Of a stretch of DNA of 64,000 nt, positions 29,133 through 37,829 are shown piece by piece. The notes under the pieces were generated by a model, which saw only the letters and a list, made by a program, of their open reading frames with translations, made no database searches and was not told the origin of the DNA. The DNA lies in the NCBI RefSeq assembly GCF_001643375.1, contig NZ_LSHB01000022.1:50457-114456 (forward strand), in the 5' to 3' direction. The position numbers and the translations under genes are program-made. Source of the stretch: Chryseobacterium sp. FP211-J200. GTDB lineage: Bacteria > Bacteroidota > Bacteroidia > Flavobacteriales > Weeksellaceae. The stretch's first letter is position 1; every line of letters starts with the position of its first letter.

Positions 29133-29918
29133 ATGAAAAACTTAATCGCAATTTTATCTTTCGGAGTTCTACTTTCGTCTTGTAATAAAACAGAAAACAC
29201 AAAAGTTTCCAACACGAAATCCGATTGCATAGAAACCAAAAAAGAATTCGCCATCGATTCCTTAAGAGTTCAAGACTCAGTTCAAGTTGCAAAAACCCTG
29301 ACTTTGTCATTTGAAAAACAAATTTTGCTCTTTCCAAATATCACCAACAAAACCATTTTGGACAGTATTTACAAACCTGCCAACATCACATCCGAGGATT
29401 ATTCTAAAAAGACTTTGACCAGCGTTTTGGAGGAGTTTAAAGTGGCATCTTTGAAAAAAGACGAATCTCAAGATTATATGCCAGAGTCCAAACAAACTTG
29501 GGAAGAATCTTCTGCTATGAAGCTGGTTTCCCATGACAACGATATTTTGACTTTGCAATATTTCGGAGACGGATATTCTGGTGGTGCACACGGCTATTAT
29601 TTTGAAAGTTATAAAACGTTTGATTTGAAAAATAACAAAGTGATTTCGCAAAACGATATTTTCAAAAATCCGACAGATGTCAATTGGAACAAGATTCTTC
29701 AAAATCATTTTGATGAACCTGAGCAAAAAGAAATGCTTTTGGTTGATAAAATTGAACTTAACAACAACTTCTTTTTTGACCAGAACAAAATCACATTCGT
29801 TTACAATCAGTACGAGATTACGGCGTATGCAGCGGGTGTAGTTTATATTACTTTAAATTTCAAAGACATCAAAGACCAGTTGAAACCAGAATTTATCCAG
29901 CAATATAAAATCAAATAA
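29133..29918 (+). CDS. Lipoprotein with DUF3298 (RsiV-like) domain
   Basis: A 261-residue lipoprotein with signal MKNLIAILSFGVLLSSC and an acylated Cys. After an Asn/Lys-rich linker, the C-terminal part has GGAHGYYFESYKTFDLKNNK and the closing YEITAYAAGVVYITL, which fit the DUF4163/DUF3298 pair found in RsiV and PdaC. In RsiV this fold binds lysozyme; here the role is unknown. The next gene starts 1 base after the stop. Confidence 0.8.
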   Translation: MKNLIAILSFGVLLSSCNKTENTKVSNTKSDCIETKKEFAIDSLRVQDSVQVAKTLTLSFEKQILLFPNITNKTILDSIYKPANITSEDYSKKTLTSVLEEFKVASLKKDESQDYMPESKQTWEESSAMKLVSHDNDILTLQYFGDGYSGGAHGYYFESYKTFDLKNNKVISQNDIFKNPTDVNWNKILQNHFDEPEQKEMLLVDKIELNNNFFFDQNKITFVYNQYEITAYAAGVVYITLNFKDIKDQLKPEFIQQYKIK

Positions 29919-29919
29919 A

Positions 29920-30369
29920 ATGAGCAGTCAAAACCTGAAAAATTACAAGAAATATTATCCGCTTCATCACTTTATCTTTTATCCGATTTCTATAGTATTA
30001 CTTGTGATCTCTTTGTTTCAAGTGTTTATTAATATTGATCATAATAGCGGTTTTGTTAGGATTTGGAGCGCAATTTCTGCCGTTGTTATCTTAATGATTG
30101 TTTTGTCATTTATGCTTCGTCAGCATTACGCATTGGGATTGCAGGATAGGATTATTATTAATGAATTTAAGTTTCGATATTTCACTTTGACAGGCACTAG
30201 ACTTGAAAGTCTACCTTACCAATTTTCCGATTCTCAAATCTTTGCACTCAGATTTTCAGAAGACGAAGATTTAGTTGAATTAATGAGTAAAGCAAGTGAA
30301 AACGATTGGTCAGCTTCAAAAATCAAAGAAAATATCAAAAACTGGAAAGCTGATAATAAAAGAATATAA
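29920..30369 (+). CDS. DUF6526 family membrane protein
   Basis: A 149-residue protein with two membrane segments (about 18-37, FYPISIVLLVISLFQVFIN, and 45-65). The pattern NYKKYYPLHHFIFYP at the start and RQHYALGLQDRIIINE after the second segment matches my memory of DUF6526. Function unknown. It starts 1 base after the upstream lipoprotein stop, implying coupling. A terminator follows at 30458. Confidence 0.7.
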   Translation: MSSQNLKNYKKYYPLHHFIFYPISIVLLVISLFQVFINIDHNSGFVRIWSAISAVVILMIVLSFMLRQHYALGLQDRIIINEFKFRYFTLTGTRLESLPYQFSDSQIFALRFSEDEDLVELMSKASENDWSASKIKENIKNWKADNKRI

Positions 30370-30457
30370 TGTCCTTTAAGGAAAAAGTTTGATATATTGT
30401 CAGGCTGAAGTTCTCGAAGCCATATAAAATAAAAATTCCATTAAAAATAAATAAACA

Positions 30458-30486
30458 AAATACTCTGAAATCCTCAGAGTATTTTT
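30458..30486 (+). terminator. Terminator overlapping the next gene's promoter box
   Basis: AAATACTCTGA (30458-30468) and TCAGAGTATTT (30474-30484), then TT. The T tract runs straight into the TACTTTTG promoter box at 30486, so end of one transcript and start of the next are fused. Confidence 0.88.
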
Positions 30487-30493
30487 ACTTTTG
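30486..30493 (+). promoter_or_regulatory. -7 promoter box of the lipid kinase gene, 5 bases from the ATG
   Basis: TACTTTTG fits TAnnTTTG. With AACCT before ATG 30499, the transcript would be leaderless or nearly so. The terminator stem lies immediately upstream, in the place of the -33 region. Confidence 0.55.
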
Positions 30494-30498
30494 AACCT

Positions 30499-31347
30499 AT
30501 GAACGTAGCCTTCATCATCAATCCATTTTCAGCGAAAAAAAATTACCAGCCTTTTTTGGACGAGCTTTCAAAAAAGGTTGAAGATCTTCTTTTTCTGGTT
30601 TCAAAATCTCTGAAAGATACAGATGATTTCATTGATAAGAATTGGAATAATGTTGATGTTTTCGTCGCAGTTGGAGGTGATGGGACGATTTCTACGGTTG
30701 CAAAAAAACTCATTCATTCAGAAAAGATTTTAGCCGTTTTTCCAGCTGGTTCAGGAAATGGCTTTTCCAACGAAACCAATTTCAGCAAAAATATCTCCTT
30801 ATTATTAGATAAAATTAAAAATGAGAAATTCCAAGAAATCGATACGTTTATGGTGAACGAACATTTTTCCATCAACGTTTCAGGAACTGGTTTTGACGGA
30901 AAAGTCGTGAAAGAATTTGAAAAGACCAATCGCGGTTTCAAAAATTACATCAAAGTTTCCATCGAGACTTTTTTCAATTACAAACCGATCACGATCAAGT
31001 TTTCCGATTCTAAATTTGAACCGTACAACGGAACTTATTTAATGGTAAATGTTGCAAACACGCGTCAGTTCGGAAACAACGCATACATTGCACCGATGGC
31101 GAGTAAAAGTGATGGTTTGGTAGATTTGGTTTTGGTCAAGAAGTTTCCTTTGACCTATTCTCCATTTTTCGCTTTCAGGATGTTCACAAAACGATTGAAG
31201 GACGACGATTACGTGACGTATCTTCCGGTTTCAGAAATAGATTTCGAAGTCAACACCAGAAACTGGCACATCGACGGCGAATTCAAAAAGATAAAATCCC
31301 CGATTTCTATCAAGGTTTTGCCCAAGAGTTTGCGGATTTTGGTTTGA
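30499..31347 (+). CDS. Diacylglycerol kinase family lipid kinase
   Basis: A 282-residue DAGK-catalytic family protein. The nucleotide motif is VFVAVGGDGTISTVAKKL, and PAGSGNGFSNE is the second conserved block. WHIDGEFKK near the C-terminus is the D-G-E/D block of the beta-sandwich domain. It probably phosphorylates a membrane lipid such as diacylglycerol or a sphingoid base (sphingolipids are common in some Bacteroidota); the exact substrate is unknown. No membrane segment is seen. Confidence 0.85.
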   Translation: MNVAFIINPFSAKKNYQPFLDELSKKVEDLLFLVSKSLKDTDDFIDKNWNNVDVFVAVGGDGTISTVAKKLIHSEKILAVFPAGSGNGFSNETNFSKNISLLLDKIKNEKFQEIDTFMVNEHFSINVSGTGFDGKVVKEFEKTNRGFKNYIKVSIETFFNYKPITIKFSDSKFEPYNGTYLMVNVANTRQFGNNAYIAPMASKSDGLVDLVLVKKFPLTYSPFFAFRMFTKRLKDDDYVTYLPVSEIDFEVNTRNWHIDGEFKKIKSPISIKVLPKSLRILV

Positions 31348-31350
31348 TAA

Positions 31351-31915
31351 TTACAATTCTTTTTCAGCATTTCTCAAAAGTTTGATTAAATCCTTAAGCT
31401 CATCTTTGCTAAATTCATTTACGCTGTGGCTGTAATATTCTGTTGGAAATATGTAGTAATTGACCCAAGTTTTCAAACTTTCCTTGTAAACTGCGCCAAT
31501 CTCAATATTGTTCATCAACGTAATTTTGTACTTCTTTTCGGAATCAACAGTTTTCTCATTTTCTTTTTGAGCTAGATTTTCTAAAGACTGAATTATTTTT
31601 GGAAGTTCCCTTTTCTCAACGGTCAAGGTCTTTTTGGAAATGCGGTCAAAAGTTTCGTATTCCATCATCATTCCCAAGGAAGTTTCGGTCGTATTATCTG
31701 ACAAATCTTTCAGTGTGATTTTTTGCAAATTAAGAGTCTTAAATTTTGAAAGATTGACTATTTCCTTTTCCAGAAGAATATCTTTTTTTGAACTTACCGT
31801 TAATCCTCCAGAAGTTCGCAAAGGATTTTTAATGATTGGCGGAGATGTTACTTGCGCAATAGAATGTAATCCAAATGATATAAGTAATAGATAATAGACT
31901 GATGAGTTTTTTCAC
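31351..31915 (-). pseudogene. Small secreted protein gene with a frameshift in its signal peptide
   Basis: The main frame (stop TAA at 31353-31351) reads back to HSIAQVTSPPIIKNPL, the end of a signal peptide, then meets TGA with no ATG, GTG or TTG before it in the signal part. In the next frame, GTG at 31915 gives MKKLISLLSITYI, the missing start of a signal peptide, then stops at TAA 31831. Joined by a one-base shift near 31880 they make a normal secreted protein of about 187 residues. A TTG start at 31821 would give a 156-residue form without a signal. The family is unknown. It is either a true frameshift or a sequencing error. Confidence 0.6.
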
Positions 31916-32032
31916 AAGATTGTTTTTAGATTTTTGCTAATTTAAAAATATTTTTCAAAAAGTTAAAATCTCCGATTCTTTCATAAAGTTTTACATTCAT
32001 TTTAATTTTCAAAAAAAATCATTCAATTTCCC

Positions 32033-32040
32033 TATTTTTG
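32033..32040 (+). promoter_or_regulatory. -7 promoter box of the HD-domain gene
   Basis: TATTTTTG fits TAnnTTTG and lies 36 bases before the GTG start at 32077. Confidence 0.55.
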
Positions 32041-32076
32041 TATCATTCATCAATAATCATTTATCAATTATAACCG

Positions 32077-33291
32077 GTGCAGAACAAACTCAAAATCATC
32101 AACGACCCCGTTCACGGCTTTATCAAAATTCCACACGAGATTCTGTTTGACGTCATAGAACATCCTTATTTTCAAAGACTAAGACGCATTTCCCAAACCG
32201 GTTTACTATCATTAATTTTTCCCGGCGCAAAACATACCAGATTTCACCACGCTCTTGGCGCGATGAATCTGATGTTCAAAGCATTGGAAACGTTGAAGCT
32301 CAAGGGAATCAAAATCTCAAAAAAAGAAGAGGAAGCGGCGATGTTGGCAATTTTGATGCACGATATTGGCCACGGTCCTTTTTCCCATGCCTTGGAAAAC
32401 AGGTTGATGGACGATTGGCACCACGAGAAGATTTCTATTTTGTTAATGACCAGATTGAATGAAGAATTCGATGGAAAATTGGATTTAGCGATTGAAATGT
32501 TCCAGGGGAAATATAAACGAATGTTTTTCAATCAATTAATTTCCTCGCAGTTGGATGTTGACAGGATGGATTATTTGAAACGTGACAGTTTTTACACAGG
32601 CGTTTCCGAAGGCGACGTGAATGTGGAAAGAATTATCTCAATGATGAACGTCAGCAATGAAAAATTGGTCATTGATGCGAAGGGGATTTATTCAATCGAA
32701 AATTATCTGACTGCCAGAATGTTTATGTATTGGCAGGTCTATTACCACAAAACAGCGGCATTGGCGGAACACGTTTTGGTTCAGATTCTTAACAGAGCCA
32801 AATATTTGGTTTCTCAGAATTTGGAATTGGATGCACCATCAAATTTGAAATATTTTTTGATTAAAAATAAATTTGATGAAGCCACGGAAGAAGACATCAG
32901 AAGATTCACAATGTTGGATGATATGGATGTTTTCCAGGCGATAAAAGAATGGACAGAGAATCCTGATTTTATCTTATCCAAACTTTGCAAAGTGGTAATT
33001 TATAGAGATTTTCCGAAAAGTATCATTTCATCAAAACCATTTTCTGAAGAATTTATCCAAGAAAAAATTGATAAGACCAATCAATATTTTAATATTGATA
33101 ATGCAGAAGAATTGGTTGGCCAGATTTCCAGAACGCTTCTGCCTTATGATACTGAAAAACAGCCGATTTACCTTATGAATAAGACAGGTGATACCTTCAA
33201 GTTGGAAGAGTCCGAAAATCAGATTTTGTTTGGTTGTATGGAAAATGCGACCACGAAATACATTGTTTATTTCCCGAGAGAGATTTTATAA
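32077..33291 (+). CDS. HD-domain phosphohydrolase
   Basis: A 404-residue HD-superfamily protein. The metal site is visible as RFHHALGAM, then HDIGHGPFSHALE (His-Asp), and the distant Asp in QLDVDRMDYLKRD. It resembles dNTP triphosphohydrolase-like and YdhJ-type HD proteins; substrate not known. The start is GTG at 32077, with an in-frame TAA at 32071 ruling out a longer form. No upstream partner; the lipid A genes follow after about 100 bases with their own promoter. Confidence 0.85.
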   Translation: MQNKLKIINDPVHGFIKIPHEILFDVIEHPYFQRLRRISQTGLLSLIFPGAKHTRFHHALGAMNLMFKALETLKLKGIKISKKEEEAAMLAILMHDIGHGPFSHALENRLMDDWHHEKISILLMTRLNEEFDGKLDLAIEMFQGKYKRMFFNQLISSQLDVDRMDYLKRDSFYTGVSEGDVNVERIISMMNVSNEKLVIDAKGIYSIENYLTARMFMYWQVYYHKTAALAEHVLVQILNRAKYLVSQNLELDAPSNLKYFLIKNKFDEATEEDIRRFTMLDDMDVFQAIKEWTENPDFILSKLCKVVIYRDFPKSIISSKPFSEEFIQEKIDKTNQYFNIDNAEELVGQISRTLLPYDTEKQPIYLMNKTGDTFKLEESENQILFGCMENATTKYIVYFPREIL

Positions 33292-33381
33292 TTCATTATT
33301 TTTATGAAAGTCGAAATTAATTTAAAGTAAAATGAACTTTTGATTCGTCATAAAAAATTAATGGATAATTAATAAAATATT

Positions 33382-33389
33382 TATCTTTG
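33382..33389 (+). promoter_or_regulatory. -7 promoter box of lpxD, 6 bases from the ATG
   Basis: TATCTTTG is an exact match to the flavobacterial consensus. CAAACT separates it from ATG 33396, so the lipid A operon mRNA probably begins at or next to the start codon. Confidence 0.7.
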
Positions 33390-33395
33390 CAAACT

Positions 33396-34418
33396 ATGGA
33401 ATTTACTGCGCAACAAATTGCAAATTTTATAAACGGGAAAATCATCGGAAATCCCGAAACGGTCATTACAGGCGTTTCTCCTATTGAGAATGGACAGAAG
33501 GGACATTTGTCTTTCATTGGACAATCCAGATTTATGGAGTTTCTGGCTGACACAGAATGCGCAGTTCTGATTGTTTCAGAAAGCTTATTAATTGAAGATA
33601 AAGAATATAAACCCGTGATTATTGCTGTGGAAGATGCCTATTTGTCCTTCCAGGTATTGATGAATCTCTATCAGGAAATGCAAGGCAGAAGAACTGGGAT
33701 AGAACCTGGGTCATTCTTCCACGAGACCGCACAAGTAGGTGAAGATGTTTACGTCGGCGCATTCACTTATGTTTCAGAAAAAGCAAATATCGGAGACGGA
33801 ACACAGATCTATCCTCACGTTTACATCGGAAAAGGTGTGAAGATTGGAAAGAATTGCAAAATTGACAGCGGTGCAAGAATATATGATTATTGTATTGTAG
33901 GTGATAATTGTGTGATCCATTCCAACACTGTAGTTGGTGGCGATGGATTTGGTTTCCAGCCGACGGCAGATGGTTTTAAGAAAATTCCACAGTTAGGAAA
34001 TGTCATTATTGGTAATGATGTAGAAATAGGTTCCAATTGTAGTATAGACCGTGCAACTATTGGTTCTACAATGATAGGAAAAGGAACTAAGATTGATAAT
34101 TTGATTCAGATTGCACACAATGTGATTATCGGTGAGAACAATGTAATTGCTTCACAAGCGGGGATTGCAGGCTCCACAGTTATTGGTGATTGGAATCAGA
34201 TTGGCGGACAGGTAGGAATTGTTGGTCACATCAAAATTGGAAATCAGGTTAAGATTCAGGCGCAAAGTGGCGTGAACTCCTCTGCAAAAGATGGAGAAAC
34301 ACTTTACGGTTCGCCTGCGATCAACTATAGTGATTACAGAAGAAATTACGTACATTTCCGTAATTTTACAGACATAGTCAAGAGAATAAACGATTTAGAA
34401 AATAAAAAATCAGAGTAA
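33396..34418 (+). CDS. lpxD: UDP-3-O-(3-hydroxyacyl)glucosamine N-acyltransferase
   Basis: Adds the N-linked hydroxyacyl chain in lipid A synthesis. The 340-residue protein has the N-terminal uridine-binding LpxD domain (to about 100), then many hexapeptide repeats forming a left-handed beta-helix. The catalytic His is in [13 protein letters not shown] start at ATG 33396; a longer TTG start at 33387 would lie inside the promoter box. It heads the block lpxD - lpxC/fabZ - lpxA. A second related gene is at 37830. Confidence 0.95.
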   Translation: MEFTAQQIANFINGKIIGNPETVITGVSPIENGQKGHLSFIGQSRFMEFLADTECAVLIVSESLLIEDKEYKPVIIAVEDAYLSFQVLMNLYQEMQGRRTGIEPGSFFHETAQVGEDVYVGAFTYVSEKANIGDGTQIYPHVYIGKGVKIGKNCKIDSGARIYDYCIVGDNCVIHSNTVVGGDGFGFQPTADGFKKIPQLGNVIIGNDVEIGSNCSIDRATIGSTMIGKGTKIDNLIQIAHNVIIGENNVIASQAGIAGSTVIGDWNQIGGQVGIVGHIKIGNQVKIQAQSGVNSSAKDGETLYGSPAINYSDYRRNYVHFRNFTDIVKRINDLENKKSE

Positions 34419-34466
34419 AGGTATCAGGAGCCAAGACACAGTTCTTCCCGCCTCAAAACTATTACA

Positions 34467-35861
34467 ATGAGTGATAAACAAAAAACAATCAGAGAAGAGA
34501 TCAAACTTTCGGGTATCGGTCTTCACACAGGTAGAGAAGTTAATCTTACGATCAAACCGGCTAAGGAAAACACCGGGTTCGTATTTGTAAGAACAGATCT
34601 AGAAGGTCATCCTCAGGTAGAGGCTGACGTCAATTATGTAACCACTACAGAAAGAGGAACTACTCTGGAAAAGTTAGGCGTCAAGATCCACACTTGCGAG
34701 CACCTTTTAGCTGCTCTGGTAGGAATGGATGTTGATAATGTTTTTCTGGAAATGAATAGTGCAGAACCTCCAATTTTGGATGGCTCTTCCAAATATTTTG
34801 TGGAGGCCATAGAAAATGTTGGTGTTACAGAACAGGAATTGGCAAGAGAATATCTTGTCGTGAAGGAAGTGATGAATTACATCGACCCTTCTACAGGTTC
34901 GGAGATCACAGTGATCCCTGCGGACGATTACGAGATTACAACGATGGTAGATTTTGGGACCAAAGTTCTGGGAACTCAAAATGCCAGTATGAAAAATCTT
35001 TCCGAGTTTAAGGATGAAATTGCACCTGCCAGAACATTCAGTTTCTTGCATGAGTTGGAGCAACTTTTGGATGCCAATTTGATAAAAGGAGGCGATATCA
35101 GCAATGCTATCGTTTATGTTGATAAAGAATTAACGCCGGAAACTACAGAAAAACTTAAATTAGCTTTCGGAAAAGACGAGGTTTCTATCCGTCCAAACGG
35201 GATATTAGATAATCTTACACTTAATTTTCCAAATGAGGCCGCTCGTCACAAATTATTGGATGTGATCGGTGATTTGGCATTGGTTGGTGTTAGGATCAAA
35301 GGTAGAGTGATCGCTAATAAACCTGGACATTTCGTAAACACACAGTTCGCAAAAAAACTTAATAGACAATACAAATTGCAAAAAAGAAAAAACGTTCCTG
35401 ATTTTGATCTGAAGGCAGAACCTGTTTTTGATATCAATGGTATCATGAAGTTGTTACCACACAGACCACCGTTTCTTTTGGTAGATAAGATCTTACAATT
35501 GTCAGAAACCCATGTGGTTGGACTGAAGAATGTTTCTATGAACGAACCATTTTTCGTAGGTCACTTCCCGAAAGAACCAGTCATGCCAGGTGTTTTGCAG
35601 ATCGAGGCTATGGCTCAGGTTGGTGGGATCTTGGTCTTGGCAAATGTTCCAGATCCGGAAAATTATTCCACTTACTTTGTGAAGATGGATAATGTGAAAT
35701 TCAAGAAAAAAGTCGTTCCTGGCGATCAGCTGATATTCAAAATTGAATTGATAGAGCCGATCAGAAGAGGAATTGTGCATATGCAGGGTTACGGTTATGT
35801 TGGCGACAGTGTAGTTGTAGAAGCTGAACTGATGGCCCAAGTTGCAAAAACTAAAAATTAA
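34467..35861 (+). CDS. lpxC/fabZ: Bifunctional LpxC deacetylase / FabZ dehydratase
   Basis: A fusion of two enzymes in 464 residues, common in Bacteroidota. Residues 1 to about 300 are the zinc deacetylase LpxC, with HTCEHLLAALVG and RHKLLDVIGDLALVG carrying zinc and catalytic His/Asp residues. From about 315 onward it is FabZ, the 3-hydroxyacyl-ACP dehydratase, with LLPHRPPFLLVDKIL (catalytic His) and GHFPKEPVMPGVLQIEAMAQ (catalytic Glu). The fusion links the committed lipid A step with competition for the same hydroxyacyl-ACP pool. lpxA follows 3 bases after the stop. Confidence 0.97.
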   Translation: MSDKQKTIREEIKLSGIGLHTGREVNLTIKPAKENTGFVFVRTDLEGHPQVEADVNYVTTTERGTTLEKLGVKIHTCEHLLAALVGMDVDNVFLEMNSAEPPILDGSSKYFVEAIENVGVTEQELAREYLVVKEVMNYIDPSTGSEITVIPADDYEITTMVDFGTKVLGTQNASMKNLSEFKDEIAPARTFSFLHELEQLLDANLIKGGDISNAIVYVDKELTPETTEKLKLAFGKDEVSIRPNGILDNLTLNFPNEAARHKLLDVIGDLALVGVRIKGRVIANKPGHFVNTQFAKKLNRQYKLQKRKNVPDFDLKAEPVFDINGIMKLLPHRPPFLLVDKILQLSETHVVGLKNVSMNEPFFVGHFPKEPVMPGVLQIEAMAQVGGILVLANVPDPENYSTYFVKMDNVKFKKKVVPGDQLIFKIELIEPIRRGIVHMQGYGYVGDSVVVEAELMAQVAKTKN

Positions 35862-35864
35862 TCT

Positions 35865-36653
35865 ATGATTCATCAGCTTACAGCAGTAGATCCTCGCGCA
35901 AAGATTGGGAAAAACGTCACGATAGAACCTTTTACAACCATTGGTGCCAATGTAACCGTAGGTTCAGACACTTGGATTGGTCCAAACGTTACCATTATGG
36001 AGAACGTGAAGATTGGTAAAAATTGTAAGATTTTCCCGGGAACAGTAATTGGTGCCGTTCCGCAAGATCTCAAATTTGATGGCGAAGACACGCAGGTAAT
36101 CATTGGAGACGGAACTACGCTTAGAGAATGCGTAACGATCAATAGAGGGACAAAAGCTTTAGGATATACCAAAGTTGGAAACAACTGTTTGATCATGGCA
36201 ACTTCACACATCGCGCACGATTGCATCGTTGGTGATAATGTGATCATTGCAAATGGTTGCGGGATTGCAGGTCACGTAGAGATTGGAGATTTTGTTGTCA
36301 TGGGTGGGCTTTCTGCCGTTCAGCAATTTGGAAAGATCGGAAAACACGTGATGATCTCAGGTGGTTCTTTGATCAGAAAAGATATTCCACCTTACGTCAA
36401 AGTAGCAAGAGAGCCTATTTCTTATGCAGGGATCAACTCGGTTGGTCTTAGAAGAAGAGGTTTTACCAATGACAAGATCTTCGAGATCCAAAAGATCTAT
36501 AGAGCCGTTTTCCAAATGAAGATGAACACCACTCAGGCCATCGAATTCATTGAGAAAGAAATGCTTCCAACAATGGAGAGAGATGAGATCATCACATTCA
36601 TTCAGAATTCTCCTAGAGGTATTGTAAAAGGATACGGATCAAACAAAGAGTAA
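35865..36653 (+). CDS. lpxA: UDP-N-acetylglucosamine O-acyltransferase
   Basis: First step of lipid A synthesis: transfer of a 3-hydroxyacyl chain from ACP to the 3-OH of UDP-GlcNAc. The 262-residue length fits. Hexapeptide repeats fill residues 5-190, the catalytic His is in SHIAHDCIVGDN, and the C-terminal helical part has RRRGFTNDKIFEIQ. It begins 3 bases after lpxC/fabZ, and a TTG-started small gene follows directly on its stop. Confidence 0.97.
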   Translation: MIHQLTAVDPRAKIGKNVTIEPFTTIGANVTVGSDTWIGPNVTIMENVKIGKNCKIFPGTVIGAVPQDLKFDGEDTQVIIGDGTTLRECVTINRGTKALGYTKVGNNCLIMATSHIAHDCIVGDNVIIANGCGIAGHVEIGDFVVMGGLSAVQQFGKIGKHVMISGGSLIRKDIPPYVKVAREPISYAGINSVGLRRRGFTNDKIFEIQKIYRAVFQMKMNTTQAIEFIEKEMLPTMERDEIITFIQNSPRGIVKGYGSNKE

Positions 36654-37001
36654 TTGAGAAAAATATTTTCAATATTTGCTTTTCTTCTGTTTTCTTTTAA
36701 TTTTGCTTTTGGGCAAATTAAAGACTTGAATAATACAGTAGAGTTCAAAAATGAAATTGCAAATTTGAAACCTGTTTTTTTACTTCAAAATTTAAATTCG
36801 AACAGTAATTTTTCAAAACAAACCAATTTATTTATCAATCAAAGTCTTCATCAGATTTACGAGAGAAACAACGGTTTCAAGGAAAAAATAGATTTTAAAT
36901 CTGTTGAAAATACCATTCAAACACCATTTGGAAAGATGAAATATAAAGAAACCAAACGTGATAGAGTGGTTGATGTTTTAAATATAATTTTTAATAAATA
37001 G
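36654..37001 (+). CDS. Small secreted protein of unknown function, TTG start
   Basis: A 115-residue protein whose TTG start directly follows the lpxA TAA with no gap. The start reads RKIFSIFAFLLFSFNFAFGQ after the initiator, a clear signal peptide. The mature part is Asn/Lys-rich with no motif I recognise. No ATG lies before the signal peptide, so TTG is needed. Its place inside the lipid A block, coupled to lpxA, suggests an envelope role, but this is inference. Confidence 0.7.
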   Translation: MRKIFSIFAFLLFSFNFAFGQIKDLNNTVEFKNEIANLKPVFLLQNLNSNSNFSKQTNLFINQSLHQIYERNNGFKEKIDFKSVENTIQTPFGKMKYKETKRDRVVDVLNIIFNK

Positions 37002-37017
37002 ACAACATATATAACTA

Positions 37018-37581
37018 ATGGCAACAAGCAACGATATAAGAAAAGGACTTTGCATAGAATACAGCAATGATATTTTCAAAGTAATCGAATTTCTACACGT
37101 AAAACCAGGCAAAGGTCCTGCTTTCGTAAGAACAAAATTAAAATCTGTAACCAATGGAAAAGTGTTGGACAATACATTCTCCGCAGGTCACAAGATCGAC
37201 GAGGTAAAGGTGATCACAAGAAAATTCCAATATCTATATGATGATGAGAATGGATTCCACTTTATGAACAACGAGGATTTTTCTCAGCTTTATCTTAACA
37301 AAGAAATGATTGAGAACTCCAACTTGATGAAAGCGGGAGAAGAAGTTACAATCATCTTGAAAGAAGCGGACGAAACGCCACTATCTGCTGAGCTTCCACA
37401 ATCCGTTTACCTGGAAGTGATCGAAGCTGATCCAGGTGTGAAAGGAAACACAGCGACCAACGCACTCAAAAATGCGATCGTAGAAACTGGCGCTAGAGTA
37501 ATGGTTCCATTGTTCATCGAGCCAGGCGACAAGATCAAGATCAGTACAGAAGACGGTTCTTACCTTGAAAGAGTAAAATAA
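37018..37581 (+). CDS. efp: Elongation factor P
   Basis: Helps ribosomes through polyproline stretches. The 187-residue protein has the three-domain EF-P form: KOW-like N-terminal domain and two OB domains ending GDKIKISTEDGSYLERV. The tip loop HVKPGKGPAFVRTKL carries Lys32, equivalent to the Lys modified in other bacteria. The modification enzyme is not in the window. Located 16 bases after the small secreted gene and closed by the hairpin at 37595. Confidence 0.97.
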   Translation: MATSNDIRKGLCIEYSNDIFKVIEFLHVKPGKGPAFVRTKLKSVTNGKVLDNTFSAGHKIDEVKVITRKFQYLYDDENGFHFMNNEDFSQLYLNKEMIENSNLMKAGEEVTIILKEADETPLSAELPQSVYLEVIEADPGVKGNTATNALKNAIVETGARVMVPLFIEPGDKIKISTEDGSYLERVK

Positions 37582-37594
37582 AACAAAATACAGG

Positions 37595-37634
37595 ATGGAA
37601 GTCTGAAGTTGATCTTCACACTTCCATTTTTTAT
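37595..37634 (+). terminator. Terminator after efp
   Basis: ATGGAAGT (37595-37602) and ACTTCCAT (37620-37627) pair, with an inner GAAG/CTTC stem, followed by a T-rich tail. Confidence 0.85.
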
Positions 37635-37654
37635 TTTAAACCAAATAATTATTA

Positions 37655-37748
37655 GGGCAGCTTTATCCGCCTTCCGTTCCCGCTTTTTTCTTTTCCCAGG
37701 CTTTGTCCAAGTCAAAAAAGAAAAAGAGCTCCACTCAAGTCGGGCTGC
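37655..37748 (+). repeat. Dispersed palindromic intergenic repeat, family 1, copy 5
   Basis: GGGCAGCTTTATCCGCCTTC and CGTTCCCGCTTTTTTCTTTT on the left, AAAAAAGAAAAAGAGCTCCA and CTCAAGTCGGGCTGC on the right. The inner stem is altered here (CTTTTTTCTTTT and AAAAAAGAAAAAG) but remains self-complementary. It lies between the efp terminator and the second LpxD-like gene. Confidence 0.85.
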
Positions 37749-37829
37749 AAGCGATCTACAGAGATGGAACTATCTCTATCATTTCGGATCGCGATCTAAA
37801 ATCAAATGTCTAAATTCTAATATCAAACT

